A stretch of 64,000 bases of DNA from Maridesulfovibrio ferrireducens (GCF_900101105.1 NZ_FNGA01000005.1:1-64000), one strand, 5' to 3'; positions 43,258-53,466 are shown, counted from the first letter of the stretch. The notes: generated by a model not told the origin, from the letters alone. Made by a program: numbers and translations.

Positions 43258-44421
43258 TTAGAGCATCAATTTAGAAAGCCCCTGTTCTAAATCTTTTTTA
43301 AGGTCATCGACGTCTTCCATACCAATATTAAGCCTGAAAATAGTTTTTCCTTCGTAAGCAAAAGAATTGTTACGCCTAAATCTTCCGCCAGTAATAAGAC
43401 TTTTATATCCGCCCCAACTGTAACCGAGACCGAAAAGTTCAAGACTGTCGACAAAGGCAGAATGATCCATATCTTCATACTCATCACGAAGCGTAAAACC
43501 GAAAAGTCCGCTTGAACCTTTAAAGTCACGCTTCCAGAGTTCGTGCTCAGGATGACTTTCAAGAGCGGGATGAATAACTTTATCCACGGCTTTATGATTA
43601 ACAAGCCATCTTGCAACATCAAGAGCCGATTGTTCATGATGCTTCAAACGCACATGAAGAGTTCTAAGCCCCCGTAAAGCCTGATAACAATCCTCTTGCG
43701 GTGCAAAAATTTCAAAAATATAGCAACACTTTTCAAACTCAGCCCATTTTTCTTCAGTAGTGGAAACTGTGCCAAGCAGAATATCTGAATGACCAGTAAT
43801 ATACTTTGTGGCGGACTGTATGGAAACATCCACACCAAGTTTAAATGGATTAAGATATAAAGGAGTGGCCCACGTGTTATCAATAACACTGATAACTCCC
43901 TTCTCGCGGCATACTTTAGTTATGGCTGGAATATCCTGAATCTCAAAAGTATTGGAACCGGGCGATTCCATAAATAGCAACCGGGTATTATTCTTCATAA
44001 ATTTGCTGATATCAGTCCCTGCATCGGACGGTAGATAGTCAGCGGTAACCCCGTATTTCGACATAAAACCGTCGCAAAAATGCCGCGTCGGACCATACAC
44101 ATTATCACAAATTAGAACATGATCACCCTGTTTAGTGAATGCCAGCAAAACCATAGCAATTGCGTTAATACCGGACTGGAAAGCCTTGCAACCATACGCC
44201 CCTTCAAGTTCAGTCATTGCAGCTTCAAAAGCATTCTGAGCCGCAAGTCCGCAGGTTCCGTATGCAATACCTTCAAACTTACCCTGATTGGCTTTCAACA
44301 TATCTGAATAACTGTCGAACAACACAGTAGAAGCACGGTGCAGCGGTGGATTGATCGTATTTATATTCTGGCGGGCTTCTTTTTTGCCCCCGTTAACTAA
44401 CTTTGTTGCGATATTTTTCAT
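43258..44421 (-). CDS. metC: Cystathionine beta-lyase (trans-sulfuration PLP enzyme)
   Basis: The 387-residue protein has the Cys/Met metabolism PLP-enzyme features: substrate loop ...GIAYGTCGLAAQ, DNTWATPLYLNPFKLGVD and the PLP Lys in SATKYITGHSD. The C-terminal segment SWGGYKSL resembles MetC of the proteobacterial type rather than MetB. It cleaves cystathionine to homocysteine, pyruvate and ammonia. The start at 44421 lies 4 bases after the aroB stop; an ATG 33 bases upstream would overlap aroB. It is the last gene of the aromatic operon. Confidence 0.88.
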   Translation of the reverse strand: MKNIATKLVNGGKKEARQNINTINPPLHRASTVLFDSYSDMLKANQGKFEGIAYGTCGLAAQNAFEAAMTELEGAYGCKAFQSGINAIAMVLLAFTKQGDHVLICDNVYGPTRHFCDGFMSKYGVTADYLPSDAGTDISKFMKNNTRLLFMESPGSNTFEIQDIPAITKVCREKGVISVIDNTWATPLYLNPFKLGVDVSIQSATKYITGHSDILLGTVSTTEEKWAEFEKCCYIFEIFAPQEDCYQALRGLRTLHVRLKHHEQSALDVARWLVNHKAVDKVIHPALESHPEHELWKRDFKGSSGLFGFTLRDEYEDMDHSAFVDSLELFGLGYSWGGYKSLITGGRFRRNNSFAYEGKTIFRLNIGMEDVDDLKKDLEQGLSKLML

Positions 44422-44425
44422 TTTT

Positions 44426-45514
44426 TTAGTACCTTTCGTGCAGTTCAGCTTCAATCAACTCAAGCGGAAAATCATCTCTGATAACCGCATGACCAAGTTT
44501 ATCAAGAGCAACCATTACAACTGCCCCGTCTTTAACTTTCTTGTCACGTTTCATGAGTTCCATAATATCAGCAGGGCGAATATTCAAACAACCAGTTGCA
44601 AGGGACAATCTATCCATTACATCCTGATGCAATTCAAGATCTGAATCAGAAAGCATCCCCGCACGATTGCAAGCCCTAGCAACAACTCTCATGCCATGCC
44701 CGACACATTCACCGTGCGATAATTTATAACCGGAAAAAGTCTCGATGGCATGCCCCACGGTATGACCGTAATTGAGTATACGCCTGAGGCCGCCTTCCTT
44801 TTCATCTCTGGAAACAACATTTGCTTTTATTTCACAACAACGCGCAACCACTGCGGACATCACTTCCCTATCGAGAGAAAGTATTTTATCGGCATTATCC
44901 AGCAGATATTCCGCAAACTTTCTATCCGCAATAAAACCGTATTTTACAACTTCGCCCAGTCCGCTCAGAATTTCCTGTTCAGGCAGACTGTCCAGCGCGG
45001 ATATATCGGAATAAACGCGTTTAGGCTGGTAAAACATTCCGCAATAATTCTTACCGCCGGATATATTAACAGCAACCTTTCCGCCCACAGAGGAATCAAC
45101 CTGTGAGAGCAATGTGGTCGGAACCTGAACAAAGTTTATTCCGCGCATATAACTTCCGGCAACATAACCGGAAAGATCTCCCACAACTCCACCGCCAAGA
45201 GCAACAACAACGTCCTGACGATTGATTCCGGCTTCAAGCATAGCTTCGAGCAGGGATGCGAACACATCCAGACTCTTGCTTTTTTCACCGGCCGGAACTG
45301 TAAGCAGAAGAGGATCAATATTTTCAAGTGCAAGCTTATCAGCTAATTTAAGCCCGAAAAGCTCACGTGTATTTTCATCACATATAACAACCGGAGTACG
45401 ACCGAACTTTTGCGAACACAGATCCGGGATAAGACTATCCATTGCCCCGTCTTCGACTAGAATATCATAGGAGTTATCAAATTCTCCTTTCAGCGTAACA
45501 TCAACCCTCGGCAT
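44426..45514 (-). CDS. aroB: 3-dehydroquinate synthase
   Basis: The 362-residue protein has the AroB motifs: PAGEKSKS, ALGGGVVGDLSGYVA, PTTLLSQVDSSVGGKVAVN and the zinc ligands in LGEVVKYG, NYGHTVGHAIE and LSHGECVGHGM. It converts DAHP to 3-dehydroquinate, using the product of the gene just upstream. Its start codon overlaps that gene's stop by one base (TAATG), so the two are translationally coupled. Confidence 0.96.
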   Translation of the reverse strand: MPRVDVTLKGEFDNSYDILVEDGAMDSLIPDLCSQKFGRTPVVICDENTRELFGLKLADKLALENIDPLLLTVPAGEKSKSLDVFASLLEAMLEAGINRQDVVVALGGGVVGDLSGYVAGSYMRGINFVQVPTTLLSQVDSSVGGKVAVNISGGKNYCGMFYQPKRVYSDISALDSLPEQEILSGLGEVVKYGFIADRKFAEYLLDNADKILSLDREVMSAVVARCCEIKANVVSRDEKEGGLRRILNYGHTVGHAIETFSGYKLSHGECVGHGMRVVARACNRAGMLSDSDLELHQDVMDRLSLATGCLNIRPADIMELMKRDKKVKDGAVVMVALDKLGHAVIRDDFPLELIEAELHERY

Positions 45515-46605
45515 TATTTATCTCCGGCAAATGTAGATTCCTGCTGACGCAAAGATTCTTCATGAATGTACTGGAAAATACGAAGCATGAAGTGCTCATC
45601 CATACCGCGGGCAACACCTTCACGAGTGCGCTTCTCAACAGTTTTTTTCCACTGTGCAGGCTGGAGGAGAGCAATTCCTTTTTCCTTTTTAAGTGTACCA
45701 ATTGTACGTCCGATAGCCATGCGTTCAGCAAGAAATTCAACGATGGATTCATCTATTTCATCAAGTCTGATACGTTTCTTTTCAACAGCATGAATAAAAT
45801 CTTCATCTTCAACGGCAGGATGACGGACCTGAAGTCCGGCAATAACTTTACCAAGATCTTCAGGAGTGAACTGCTGTTTGCTGTCGCTTAAAGCTTTATC
45901 AGGATCAATGTGAGATTCGATCATCAAACCGTCAAAAAGGAGATCAAGTGCTTTCTGTGCCACTGCGGGAATAAGCGCACGCTTTCCGCACAGATGACTG
46001 GGATCACAAATAATAGGCAACCCTTCGCAACGACGGCGAAGTTCAATAAAAATTCTCCAGTTAGGTGCATTACGAAGCTCTGTAACCTTTGCAGAAGAGA
46101 ATCCGCGATGAATAGCACCGAGTTTTCTAACTCCGGCTTTATTAAGACGTTCCAACGCTCCAATCCAAAGCTCAACATCAGGGTTGATGGGATTCTTGAC
46201 CAGTACTGGAATATCGGTACCTTTAAGAGAATCCGCAAGAGCTTGAACGGCAAAAGGATTAACTGTGGTTCTTGCGCCGACCCAGATAAGATCAACATTA
46301 TATTTAAGGCAGAGTTCTACATGCTCAGGAGTTGCAGTCTCTGTGGATATAGGCATTCCGGTTTCTTCACGGGCTTCAACCAGCCACTTTAATCCTTCTT
46401 CCCCCATGCCTTCAAAACAATTAGGACGTGTGCGCGGTTTCCAGATACCGGCCCGCAGCATATGTGCTCCGGTCTTCGCAACACCGCGAGCGGTTTCAAG
46501 CACCTGTTCACGTGTTTCAGCACTGCATGGCCCTGCGATAATAAAAGGCCCTTCATGTTTGAAACCCCAGGAATCAATACCGTCGATATCAAGTTGAACA
46601 CTCAT
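45514..46605 (-). CDS. Bifunctional DAHP synthase / chorismate mutase
   Basis: The 363-residue protein has an N-terminal DAHP synthase domain of the KDOPS-like class (about 15-250; GPCSAET, RAGIWKPRTRP, KNPINPDVELWIGALERL, CDPSHLCGKR). A C-terminal AroQ-type chorismate mutase helix bundle follows (about 262-350; KKRIRLDEIDESIVEFLAERM...K). The order synthase-then-mutase is the reverse of the Bacillus fusion and like the one known from Bacteroidetes. The fused mutase probably gives feedback control by prephenate or chorismate. AAGGAGGT precedes the ATG. It heads the operon with aroB and metC. Confidence 0.92.
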   Translation of the reverse strand: MSVQLDIDGIDSWGFKHEGPFIIAGPCSAETREQVLETARGVAKTGAHMLRAGIWKPRTRPNCFEGMGEEGLKWLVEAREETGMPISTETATPEHVELCLKYNVDLIWVGARTTVNPFAVQALADSLKGTDIPVLVKNPINPDVELWIGALERLNKAGVRKLGAIHRGFSSAKVTELRNAPNWRIFIELRRRCEGLPIICDPSHLCGKRALIPAVAQKALDLLFDGLMIESHIDPDKALSDSKQQFTPEDLGKVIAGLQVRHPAVEDEDFIHAVEKKRIRLDEIDESIVEFLAERMAIGRTIGTLKKEKGIALLQPAQWKKTVEKRTREGVARGMDEHFMLRIFQYIHEESLRQQESTFAGDK

Positions 46606-46745
46606 AGTTAAGACCTCCTTAACTTGTTGATAGTTTTTAAGGGTAGGCCAAGCCGGAATTATGATGAAGGCGAGTAGAAGAAGTAACCGACTGGACAGAA
46701 AGAAAAATATATAAAACTGGAGATCAAATTATCTCCGACAAGACA

Positions 46746-47171
46746 TCAGTCTTCAGACTCTTCGAATTCTTCGGGCTCTTCGGCCAAGGCTCGTTTCAAG
46801 GAAACTTCGAGCATCATTTTTTGCAGCCGGATACTCTTTGAATCACTCTCCATAATATTCTCTGCCAGGCCGCGAAGTTTATCCACAGCCTCAAGGCTGG
46901 CTGTTATCATCAATTCAGTTGGAACAAGATCAGTGGATCGTATCAATTCTAACATATTTTCAAGAGTATGAGACAATTCTTCAATATTACGAAGCTTCAG
47001 GAGATTAGAACCGGCTTTAACAGAATGCGCGTCACGAAAAATAGAGTTTATCAGTTCGTGAGATCCATTTTCAGTATTTTTTTCTAAAGTAAGCAGTCCT
47101 GATTCCAAGCTGTCGAGACGTTCCAAGGTCTCTTCTTGAAATATATCTAATAGTCTGTCGCCTGTACTCAT
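46746..47171 (-). CDS. Histidine phosphotransfer (Hpt) domain protein
   Basis: The 141-residue protein is a CheA P1-like Hpt bundle with the phosphorylatable H49 in IFRDAHSVKAGSNLL. A second helical region and an acidic tail (EEPEEFEESED) follow. It has no kinase or receiver of its own, so it should relay phosphoryl groups between a hybrid kinase and a receiver encoded elsewhere. It stands alone between the aromatic operon and the ABC-F gene. Confidence 0.85.
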   Translation of the reverse strand: MSTGDRLLDIFQEETLERLDSLESGLLTLEKNTENGSHELINSIFRDAHSVKAGSNLLKLRNIEELSHTLENMLELIRSTDLVPTELMITASLEAVDKLRGLAENIMESDSKSIRLQKMMLEVSLKRALAEEPEEFEESED

Positions 47172-47459
47172 TTAATATAATGCCTTTATTTTATTTAATC
47201 TGCATCGCTCGCTAAATACGGGTGATTTTTTTTGCAAAAACTGAATTTAAATTATATATGTTATCTGCCCTACTGCATTAATTTCGTCAATCTCCGAGAT
47301 AAGGCAAAACCACTATAAAATTTCTGAGCCACTGTAAGTCCTTTCCTTTTCCGGTGCAACCATCTACACTGCTGCCCTCGTGAAGATTAATACTTTTTAC
47401 GCATTTTATCAGATTTCATCATATATAATTTTTTCAGAACATAACGCGGAGTTTAAAAT

Positions 47460-49376
47460 ATGGCCTTAATGAGTGTAAATAGTGTCTCAATGTCGTTCGG
47501 CGGACCACTGCTTTTAGACAAGGCATCCTTTCAGGTTCAGCCCGGACAGCGCATCTGTATCGTCGGCAGAAATGGAGAAGGAAAGTCCACTCTGCTGAGA
47601 CTCATGAGCGGGGATTTAGTTCCTGACAGCGGAGTTATTTCCACCCAGAAAGGAGTAACAGTAGCAAGGCTTTCTCAAAAAGTACCGGAAGTCCTGAATG
47701 GAACCGTCTTTGATGTAGTCTCCGAAGGTCTCGGAGAACTGGGTAACGCTTTGGCAAAATATCATCGCGTCAGCACAGAAGTGGCTAACGGAGGCGATGT
47801 TTCAAAGCTTTCTGAAATCGAAGACATCATGGAACAGCACGGTGGCTGGAATGCCATGACCACAATCGAAATGGTCATATCCCGCCTTTCTCTGAATCCT
47901 GAGACTCGTTTCGAATCCCTTTCAGGTGGACTCAAAAGACGCGTACTGCTTGCCCGCGCACTAGCCAGCACCCCTGACATATTACTCCTTGATGAGCCTA
48001 CTAACCATCTGGATATCGATTCCATTGCATGGCTCGAAGAATTTATTTTAAAACATATCAAAACTCTCATATTCATTACTCATGACCGGATGTTCCTGCG
48101 CCGCATCGCTACCCGTATCATTGAAATGGACCGCGGCAAACTTGCCGACTGGACCTGCGATTATGATACTTTTTTAAAGCGTAAAGAAGAACTTCTTGAT
48201 GCCGAAGAAAAGAACTGGTCCGAGTTCGACAAAAAACTCGCCAGAGAAGAAGTCTGGATCAGACAGGGTGTTAAAGCCCGAAGAACCAGAAACGAAGGCA
48301 GAGTTCGTGAACTCGAAAAACTGCGAAGCGAAAGAAGTCAGCGCCGCGAAAAAACCGGAACCGCCGCTATCCAGATTCAGGAAGCATCCCGTTCCGGTAA
48401 AATTGTAGCCGAAACAGAAAATGCCAACTTTTCATGGGACGACAAGCCTGTATTTAAAGACCTTAACGTTACCATCATGCGCGGCGACAGAATCGGGATT
48501 ATCGGGCCTAACGGAACTGGTAAAACAACCCTTATTCAAGTTCTGCTGGGCAATCTGAGACTTAACTCAGGTAAAATCAAGTTAGGAACCAAGCTTGAAA
48601 TTTCATATTTTGATCAGCACAGAGAACAGCTTGACCCTGATAAAACAGTGCGTGACAGCGTTGCGGACGGCAACGATGTCGTCACAATCAACGAGCGTAC
48701 TAAGCATGTTATGGGTTATCTCAAAGACTTTCTATTCCCTGCTGACCGCGCCAACAGTAAGGTAAGAGTTCTTTCCGGCGGAGAAAGAAACCGCCTTCTG
48801 CTCGCCAGATTATTCACCCGTCCATCCAACCTGCTGATAATGGATGAACCTACAAATGATCTTGATGCAGAAACCTTGGAACTTCTCGAAGATAAGCTGA
48901 TGGAGTACCCAGGTACTGTCATTATTGTAAGCCATGACCGTGCATTTTTGAATAACGTAGTAACAAGCACAATCGTATTTGAAGGCGACGCAACTGTTAA
49001 AGAATTCGTCGGCGGTTATGATGACTGGCTCAGACAAAAACCTAAAGCAGAAAAAGAGAATAAGCCTAAAACTCTGAAAGCGGCAAAAGAAGAACAGCCC
49101 AGCCTTGCTGTTCGTCCTAAAAAAATGAGCTATAAAGAACAGCGTGAACTGGATCTTCTTAAAGAAGAAATGAAAAATCTTCCGGCCCAGATCGAAACAC
49201 TTGAAAAAGAAATCGGAACTATACAAGAACTCATGCTCGATTCAGAATTTTATAGAAAATCAGCACAGGAAATGGCTAAAACCAAAACCAGACTGGCTGA
49301 ACTTGAAAGTGAACATGAAAAAACTTTTGAGCGCTGGGAAGAAGTTGAATCCAAGCTTGCTAAATATCGTTCATAA
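47460..49376 (+). CDS. uup: ABC-F ATPase, Uup-like
   Basis: The 638-residue soluble protein has two ABC ATPase domains (Walker A GRNGEGKST and GPNGTGKTT; signatures LSGGLKRRV and LSGGERNRL; Walker B LLDEPTNHLDI and LIMDEPTNDLD). A linker joins them and a charged C-terminal coiled coil follows (about 555-638), the layout of Uup. ABC-F proteins act on ribosomes or, for Uup, also on branched DNA structures. GCGGAG precedes the ATG. Confidence 0.92.
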   Translation: MALMSVNSVSMSFGGPLLLDKASFQVQPGQRICIVGRNGEGKSTLLRLMSGDLVPDSGVISTQKGVTVARLSQKVPEVLNGTVFDVVSEGLGELGNALAKYHRVSTEVANGGDVSKLSEIEDIMEQHGGWNAMTTIEMVISRLSLNPETRFESLSGGLKRRVLLARALASTPDILLLDEPTNHLDIDSIAWLEEFILKHIKTLIFITHDRMFLRRIATRIIEMDRGKLADWTCDYDTFLKRKEELLDAEEKNWSEFDKKLAREEVWIRQGVKARRTRNEGRVRELEKLRSERSQRREKTGTAAIQIQEASRSGKIVAETENANFSWDDKPVFKDLNVTIMRGDRIGIIGPNGTGKTTLIQVLLGNLRLNSGKIKLGTKLEISYFDQHREQLDPDKTVRDSVADGNDVVTINERTKHVMGYLKDFLFPADRANSKVRVLSGGERNRLLLARLFTRPSNLLIMDEPTNDLDAETLELLEDKLMEYPGTVIIVSHDRAFLNNVVTSTIVFEGDATVKEFVGGYDDWLRQKPKAEKENKPKTLKAAKEEQPSLAVRPKKMSYKEQRELDLLKEEMKNLPAQIETLEKEIGTIQELMLDSEFYRKSAQEMAKTKTRLAELESEHEKTFERWEEVESKLAKYRS

Positions 49377-49484
49377 TCAAAATAAAAGCTGACGAATATA
49401 TATAACTTCTAAGTTAAAATCACCCCGGGCGGCGGAAAAGGTAAAACTGTTGCCATATCCTCCGCTCGGGCGTAAATTCAGCCA

Positions 49485-50846
49485 ATGAAATCAAAAGCAT
49501 CTTCCCCTTTCTGGGTGCCTATATATGCCTTCCTGACCACAATCATTGCAGGTGGTTTGTTACTGAAACTGGACGTTTGCCATCCGGGCAAACCGCTTTC
49601 ATTCCTTGATGCGATATTCACAGCAACATCCGCAGTATGTGTAACCGGGCTTGCTGTAGTTGATACTGGTTCCTTTTTCAGCCGCACAGGTCAAACCGTG
49701 ATTCTGACGCTGATACAGCTCGGAGGCCTAGGAATCATGACCTATGCCAGCCTTGTAATATATCTTCTAGGTAAAAAGGTCAGCGCGGCAGACCGCATCG
49801 CAGTAAGCCAGACACTTATTCACGACCCCTCATTTAATATCGGCAAATTTATTGTCGGAGTAGTAACCGCAGTTCTTTCAATTGAACTGATCGGAGCCGT
49901 TCTCCTGAACAGAATGGACCCTCAAGGATTCGCGCCCTACTCTGCAATATTCCACTCCGTATCAGCATTCTGCAATGCGGGATTCTCATTGTATCCAGAC
50001 AGCCTTTCCACTTGGAAAGATCACGCTGGCATCAACTTTGTGTTCATTGCTCTCATCGTAATGGGCGGCCTTGGATTCTATGTTTTGACTGAGCTGTGGC
50101 AGAAATTATGTGATTACATCCGCAGGAAAAAACGCCCTATAACGGCGCATCCCATTTCATGGCAAACACACATAGTGCTTGAAACAACTTTCTTTTTAAT
50201 CATTGCAGGCGCTGTGGCTCTTTTGCTGGCGGAAAGTTTAAGGGCTCATGCAATACCTAACTTTGAAAGCAATGAACTAAGTGCCTTATTCCAATCAGTC
50301 ACTTGCCGAACAGCCGGATTCAACACTCTGGATATTTCCAGCATGACCAACGTTTCACTTATTTTCATGATATTTCTTATGCTTATCGGAGGTTCTCCGG
50401 GATCGTGCGCCGGCGGTTTGAAAACAACGACCTTCCGCGCCCTTTTCGGATTTGTTCTCGCCAAAATAAGAGGGAGAAGTCAGGTCCGTGTCGGCTGGTA
50501 CGCTCTGACTGAAGACAGCATAAATAAATCCCTGACCATAATGGCTCTTGCCGGAGTAATCCTCGGAACGGCAGTAATCCTGCTCAGCATAACTGAAGGT
50601 GGCAACATTCCCCACACTCAGGCCAGAGGACATTTTATCGAGATTCTGTTTGAAACTGTTTCAGCGTTTGCTACAGTGGGTCTTTCCACCGGAATCACCC
50701 CGAAACTGACTTCCGCCGGTAAGGTAATTATCATTTCGCTGATGTTCGTGGGGAGACTCGGTCCGGTATGGCTGTTGACAGCGATTAACAATTGGCAAAG
50801 CGAACCTCGCTATAAAGTACCTGAAGACGATCTTTCATTGGGATAA
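49485..50846 (+). CDS. ktrB: Potassium uptake membrane subunit, KtrB/TrkH family
   Basis: The 453-residue protein has the four-fold M1-P-M2 architecture of K+ transporters. Filter-like segments follow the pattern TATSAVCVTGLAV, HSVSAFCNAGFSL, QSVTCRTAGFNTL and ETVSAFATVGLSTG. Each carries a selectivity-filter glycine. Size and pairing with a single-domain RCK subunit downstream (41-base gap) indicate a KtrAB system, Na+-dependent in known cases. The ribosome site is weak. Confidence 0.93.
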   Translation: MKSKASSPFWVPIYAFLTTIIAGGLLLKLDVCHPGKPLSFLDAIFTATSAVCVTGLAVVDTGSFFSRTGQTVILTLIQLGGLGIMTYASLVIYLLGKKVSAADRIAVSQTLIHDPSFNIGKFIVGVVTAVLSIELIGAVLLNRMDPQGFAPYSAIFHSVSAFCNAGFSLYPDSLSTWKDHAGINFVFIALIVMGGLGFYVLTELWQKLCDYIRRKKRPITAHPISWQTHIVLETTFFLIIAGAVALLLAESLRAHAIPNFESNELSALFQSVTCRTAGFNTLDISSMTNVSLIFMIFLMLIGGSPGSCAGGLKTTTFRALFGFVLAKIRGRSQVRVGWYALTEDSINKSLTIMALAGVILGTAVILLSITEGGNIPHTQARGHFIEILFETVSAFATVGLSTGITPKLTSAGKVIIISLMFVGRLGPVWLLTAINNWQSEPRYKVPEDDLSLG

Positions 50847-50887
50847 TATTTCTATACATTTAAGCGCACATATATTTGGAGAACTAA

Positions 50888-51541
50888 ATGGCAGATAAAA
50901 TAGAAGTAGGAGTTATCGGACTCGGTAAATTCGGGCTCGAACTGGCCCGCAACTTACGGGAACTCGGTCACGGAGTAACCGGAGTTGACTCCAGTCAGGA
51001 AAGAGTAAAAACAGCAAAACCCTATCTGACTCAAGTATTTGAAGCCGATGGAACAGACCAGCAGACGCTTGAACAACTCAGCTTTCAGGACTTTAACTAT
51101 GTTGTAGTTTCCACCGGAGATTCCATGGAAGCAAGCATTCTGGTTGTTCTCAACTTGCAGGAAATCGGTGTTAAAAAAATCTGGGTCAAAGCCATGAGCG
51201 CCGCCCACAAAAAAGTTTTGAGCAAGCTTGGAGTAGATTTCGTTGTCTTTCCAGAACACTTTGCCGCAAAACAATTGGCATATAAGCTCGCAACCCCCGG
51301 AATGCTGGATTATCTTTCTATGGGACAGGATGTTCTTATAAAAGAAAAAGAAGTGGGGGAATGGAAAGGAAAAACTTTGAAAGATTTGAATTTAACAAAC
51401 AATTTTCAAGTTCAGGTGATTGCAATCAGAAAAAACGGAGCGACCGAGCTTAATTTTGTACCCAAAGCCAATGACCCATTACAGGAACATGACATACTCG
51501 TCCTGATAGGCGCACACGAAAACCTCTTGAAAATATCTTAG
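50888..51541 (+). CDS. ktrA: Potassium uptake regulatory subunit KtrA (RCK)
   Basis: The 217-residue protein has one RCK-N Rossmann domain (GLGKFGLELARNL near 12-24, acidic residue of the nucleotide site in VTGVDSS) and an RCK-C domain (about 135-217). It forms the cytoplasmic ring that gates KtrB in response to ATP/ADP or NAD(H). GGAG precedes the ATG. It converges with the minus-strand TPR gene. Confidence 0.93.
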   Translation: MADKIEVGVIGLGKFGLELARNLRELGHGVTGVDSSQERVKTAKPYLTQVFEADGTDQQTLEQLSFQDFNYVVVSTGDSMEASILVVLNLQEIGVKKIWVKAMSAAHKKVLSKLGVDFVVFPEHFAAKQLAYKLATPGMLDYLSMGQDVLIKEKEVGEWKGKTLKDLNLTNNFQVQVIAIRKNGATELNFVPKANDPLQEHDILVLIGAHENLLKIS

Positions 51542-51552
51542 CGCCGGGGATA

Positions 51553-52542
51553 TTACTTGTTGTTTTCGTCTAGATTATAAAGATCTTTTTCAATTTCGCG
51601 AAGATGTCTTTCTTCCTCTTCAATTGCGATCATACGATCACGTATCTGATGGGTTTTTTCAATAGCTTCATCAAGCTCAACTCCGGCTGCAACCTGCATT
51701 TTGCGTAATAAGGACAAGATATCACTGCGAAGCTTGGTACCAACCTCAGCTGATCCGAATTCCCGGAGCATATCATCATCACTTGTACTCTTTTTAATAA
51801 TATAAAAAGAGAATTTGCGAGCTTCTTCCACTCCTCTGTTTTTCTCAAGACACATGGTCAGATAACGAAAACAGTTTTCCCAGTCTCCCGCTTCAAAATG
51901 AGTTCTGGCTATATTAAAATAAAGATTTTCGTCTTCGCTGTCTAAATCTACCCCTCGATTATAATACTGCAACGCTTCTTTATACATTCCGCTTTTCCGC
52001 ATAGAAATGCCGAAATCATTAAACATATGCTTATGTTCTACTTTAAAAGCAGATTTAAGCTGCAATACCTTGGAGAATACTTCCTGAGCTTTTTCTATAT
52101 CCCCTTTATCAAGATAAGTAAGACCAAGCCCGAAAGTAGCGCGAACATTACCCTCGTCCACCTCCAGTGCTCCGGCATACTCCATCTCGGCACTGTACAG
52201 TTCACCTTGAGCTCTATGACTTTCCCCTCTTTGTACCGTTTTATCCAAAGTATCCATACCGGGGCGGACTTCCTGATGCCAATAATCCAATTCCAAACTA
52301 TAGTCTGAAGAAAATTCTTCGCTGGATACTAATTTAATAGGACCAGTGGGAACATGGCTAGAGTTAATCTCTTGCAATTCAAACATTTCTCCGGGGGTTT
52401 CACGCACCAGCCAGTACTTTTTTTTATTTCCCCGGGCTTCAGCTTCTGACTTAAGGGAAACTACTGTAACTAATTCAGGAGTAGTTTTTTCCTCCTTCTT
52501 TGACGGAGGCTGATACTTAAAAAATGTAGTATTTGATCCCAT
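51553..52542 (-). CDS. Tetratricopeptide-repeat protein of unknown function
   Basis: The 329-residue soluble protein has a polar N-terminal region (1-100). Three to four TPRs follow (about 105-245; pattern A..Y..AL..D...A...LG..Y...G, repeated), then a charged helical C-terminus rich in Glu/Arg (about 270-329). TPRs bind proteins; the partner is unknown. GAGGT precedes the ATG. Similar proteins are frequent in Desulfovibrio genomes, but I cannot name a function. Confidence 0.8.
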   Translation of the reverse strand: MGSNTTFFKYQPPSKKEEKTTPELVTVVSLKSEAEARGNKKKYWLVRETPGEMFELQEINSSHVPTGPIKLVSSEEFSSDYSLELDYWHQEVRPGMDTLDKTVQRGESHRAQGELYSAEMEYAGALEVDEGNVRATFGLGLTYLDKGDIEKAQEVFSKVLQLKSAFKVEHKHMFNDFGISMRKSGMYKEALQYYNRGVDLDSEDENLYFNIARTHFEAGDWENCFRYLTMCLEKNRGVEEARKFSFYIIKKSTSDDDMLREFGSAEVGTKLRSDILSLLRKMQVAAGVELDEAIEKTHQIRDRMIAIEEEERHLREIEKDLYNLDENNK

Positions 52543-52656
52543 TTTATTTACCTCTTAAGAGGCCTTTAAAAAATTTATAGAAAGTTAATGATATAAATAA
52601 AAAACAGCCTGTTCAATTCTGGAACTTCTCAAGAAAATCGGCTAGGTTTCCGAGCA

Positions 52657-53463
52657 ATGCATAAATATCATATAATTATCGGATTAGTAGCGCTTGTCCT
52701 TATCTTGCCCATTTTTGCGGCAAAAAGCCATGCTAGAAATTTTCTACATAAAGCACCCATAATCAACTGTAAAATTCTAAACTCATTTCCACACGACGAA
52801 TCCGCCTATACTCAAGGTTTTTTATATCACGATAATTTTTTCTACGAAAGCACAGGAAAGCACGGGCACTCTTCCATCCGCAAAATTGAACCGGAAAGCG
52901 GCAGGCTGTGCACTGAATATAAAATTGATCAGAACCTTTTCGGCGAGGGGCTATGCCTCTGGAATAAAAAAATATTTCAGCTCACATGGAAATCTGGAAA
53001 GTGCTTCGTATATGATTCAAAGTCCCTTGCACGCACAGGTTCATTCAAATACAAAGGCCAAGGCTGGGGACTCACCTCTGACGGACAATTTTTAATTCAA
53101 AGTAATGGTTCAGATTCGCTGACATTCCGGGACCCGCATGATTTCAAGAAAATAAACACTCTTAAAATCACTGACGGCAACACAAAAATATCCCGCTTAA
53201 ATGAACTTGAGTATGCAGACGGAGTCATCCTTTGTAATGTATGGTACAAGGATAAAATCGGTGCTATTGACCCTGTAAGCGGGAAAATAAAATTCTGGCT
53301 GGACATTTCCAACCTTCGTCCTCTTGCGGGAAAAAAAGCGGAAGTTGCCAACGGGATTGCATGGGACAATAAAAATAAACGACTTTTCGTCACTGGTAAA
53401 TTCTGGAATAAAATCTTTGAAATTAAATTACATCAACCGAAGCAAATTACATCTGACTTATAA
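52657..53463 (+). CDS. Glutaminyl-peptide cyclotransferase-like exported protein
   Basis: The 268-residue protein has a signal or anchor helix (about 5-26) and the five-bladed beta-propeller of plant-type glutamine cyclotransferases. Typical features are FPHDESAYTQGFLYHDNFFYESTGKHGHSSIRK, LNELEYADGVILCNVWYKDKI and NGIAWDNKNKRLFVTGKFW. It converts N-terminal Gln to pyroglutamate on exported proteins. It ends 3 bases before the next start, so the two genes are probably coupled. Confidence 0.88.
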   Translation: MHKYHIIIGLVALVLILPIFAAKSHARNFLHKAPIINCKILNSFPHDESAYTQGFLYHDNFFYESTGKHGHSSIRKIEPESGRLCTEYKIDQNLFGEGLCLWNKKIFQLTWKSGKCFVYDSKSLARTGSFKYKGQGWGLTSDGQFLIQSNGSDSLTFRDPHDFKKINTLKITDGNTKISRLNELEYADGVILCNVWYKDKIGAIDPVSGKIKFWLDISNLRPLAGKKAEVANGIAWDNKNKRLFVTGKFWNKIFEIKLHQPKQITSDL

Positions 53464-53466
53464 TAT

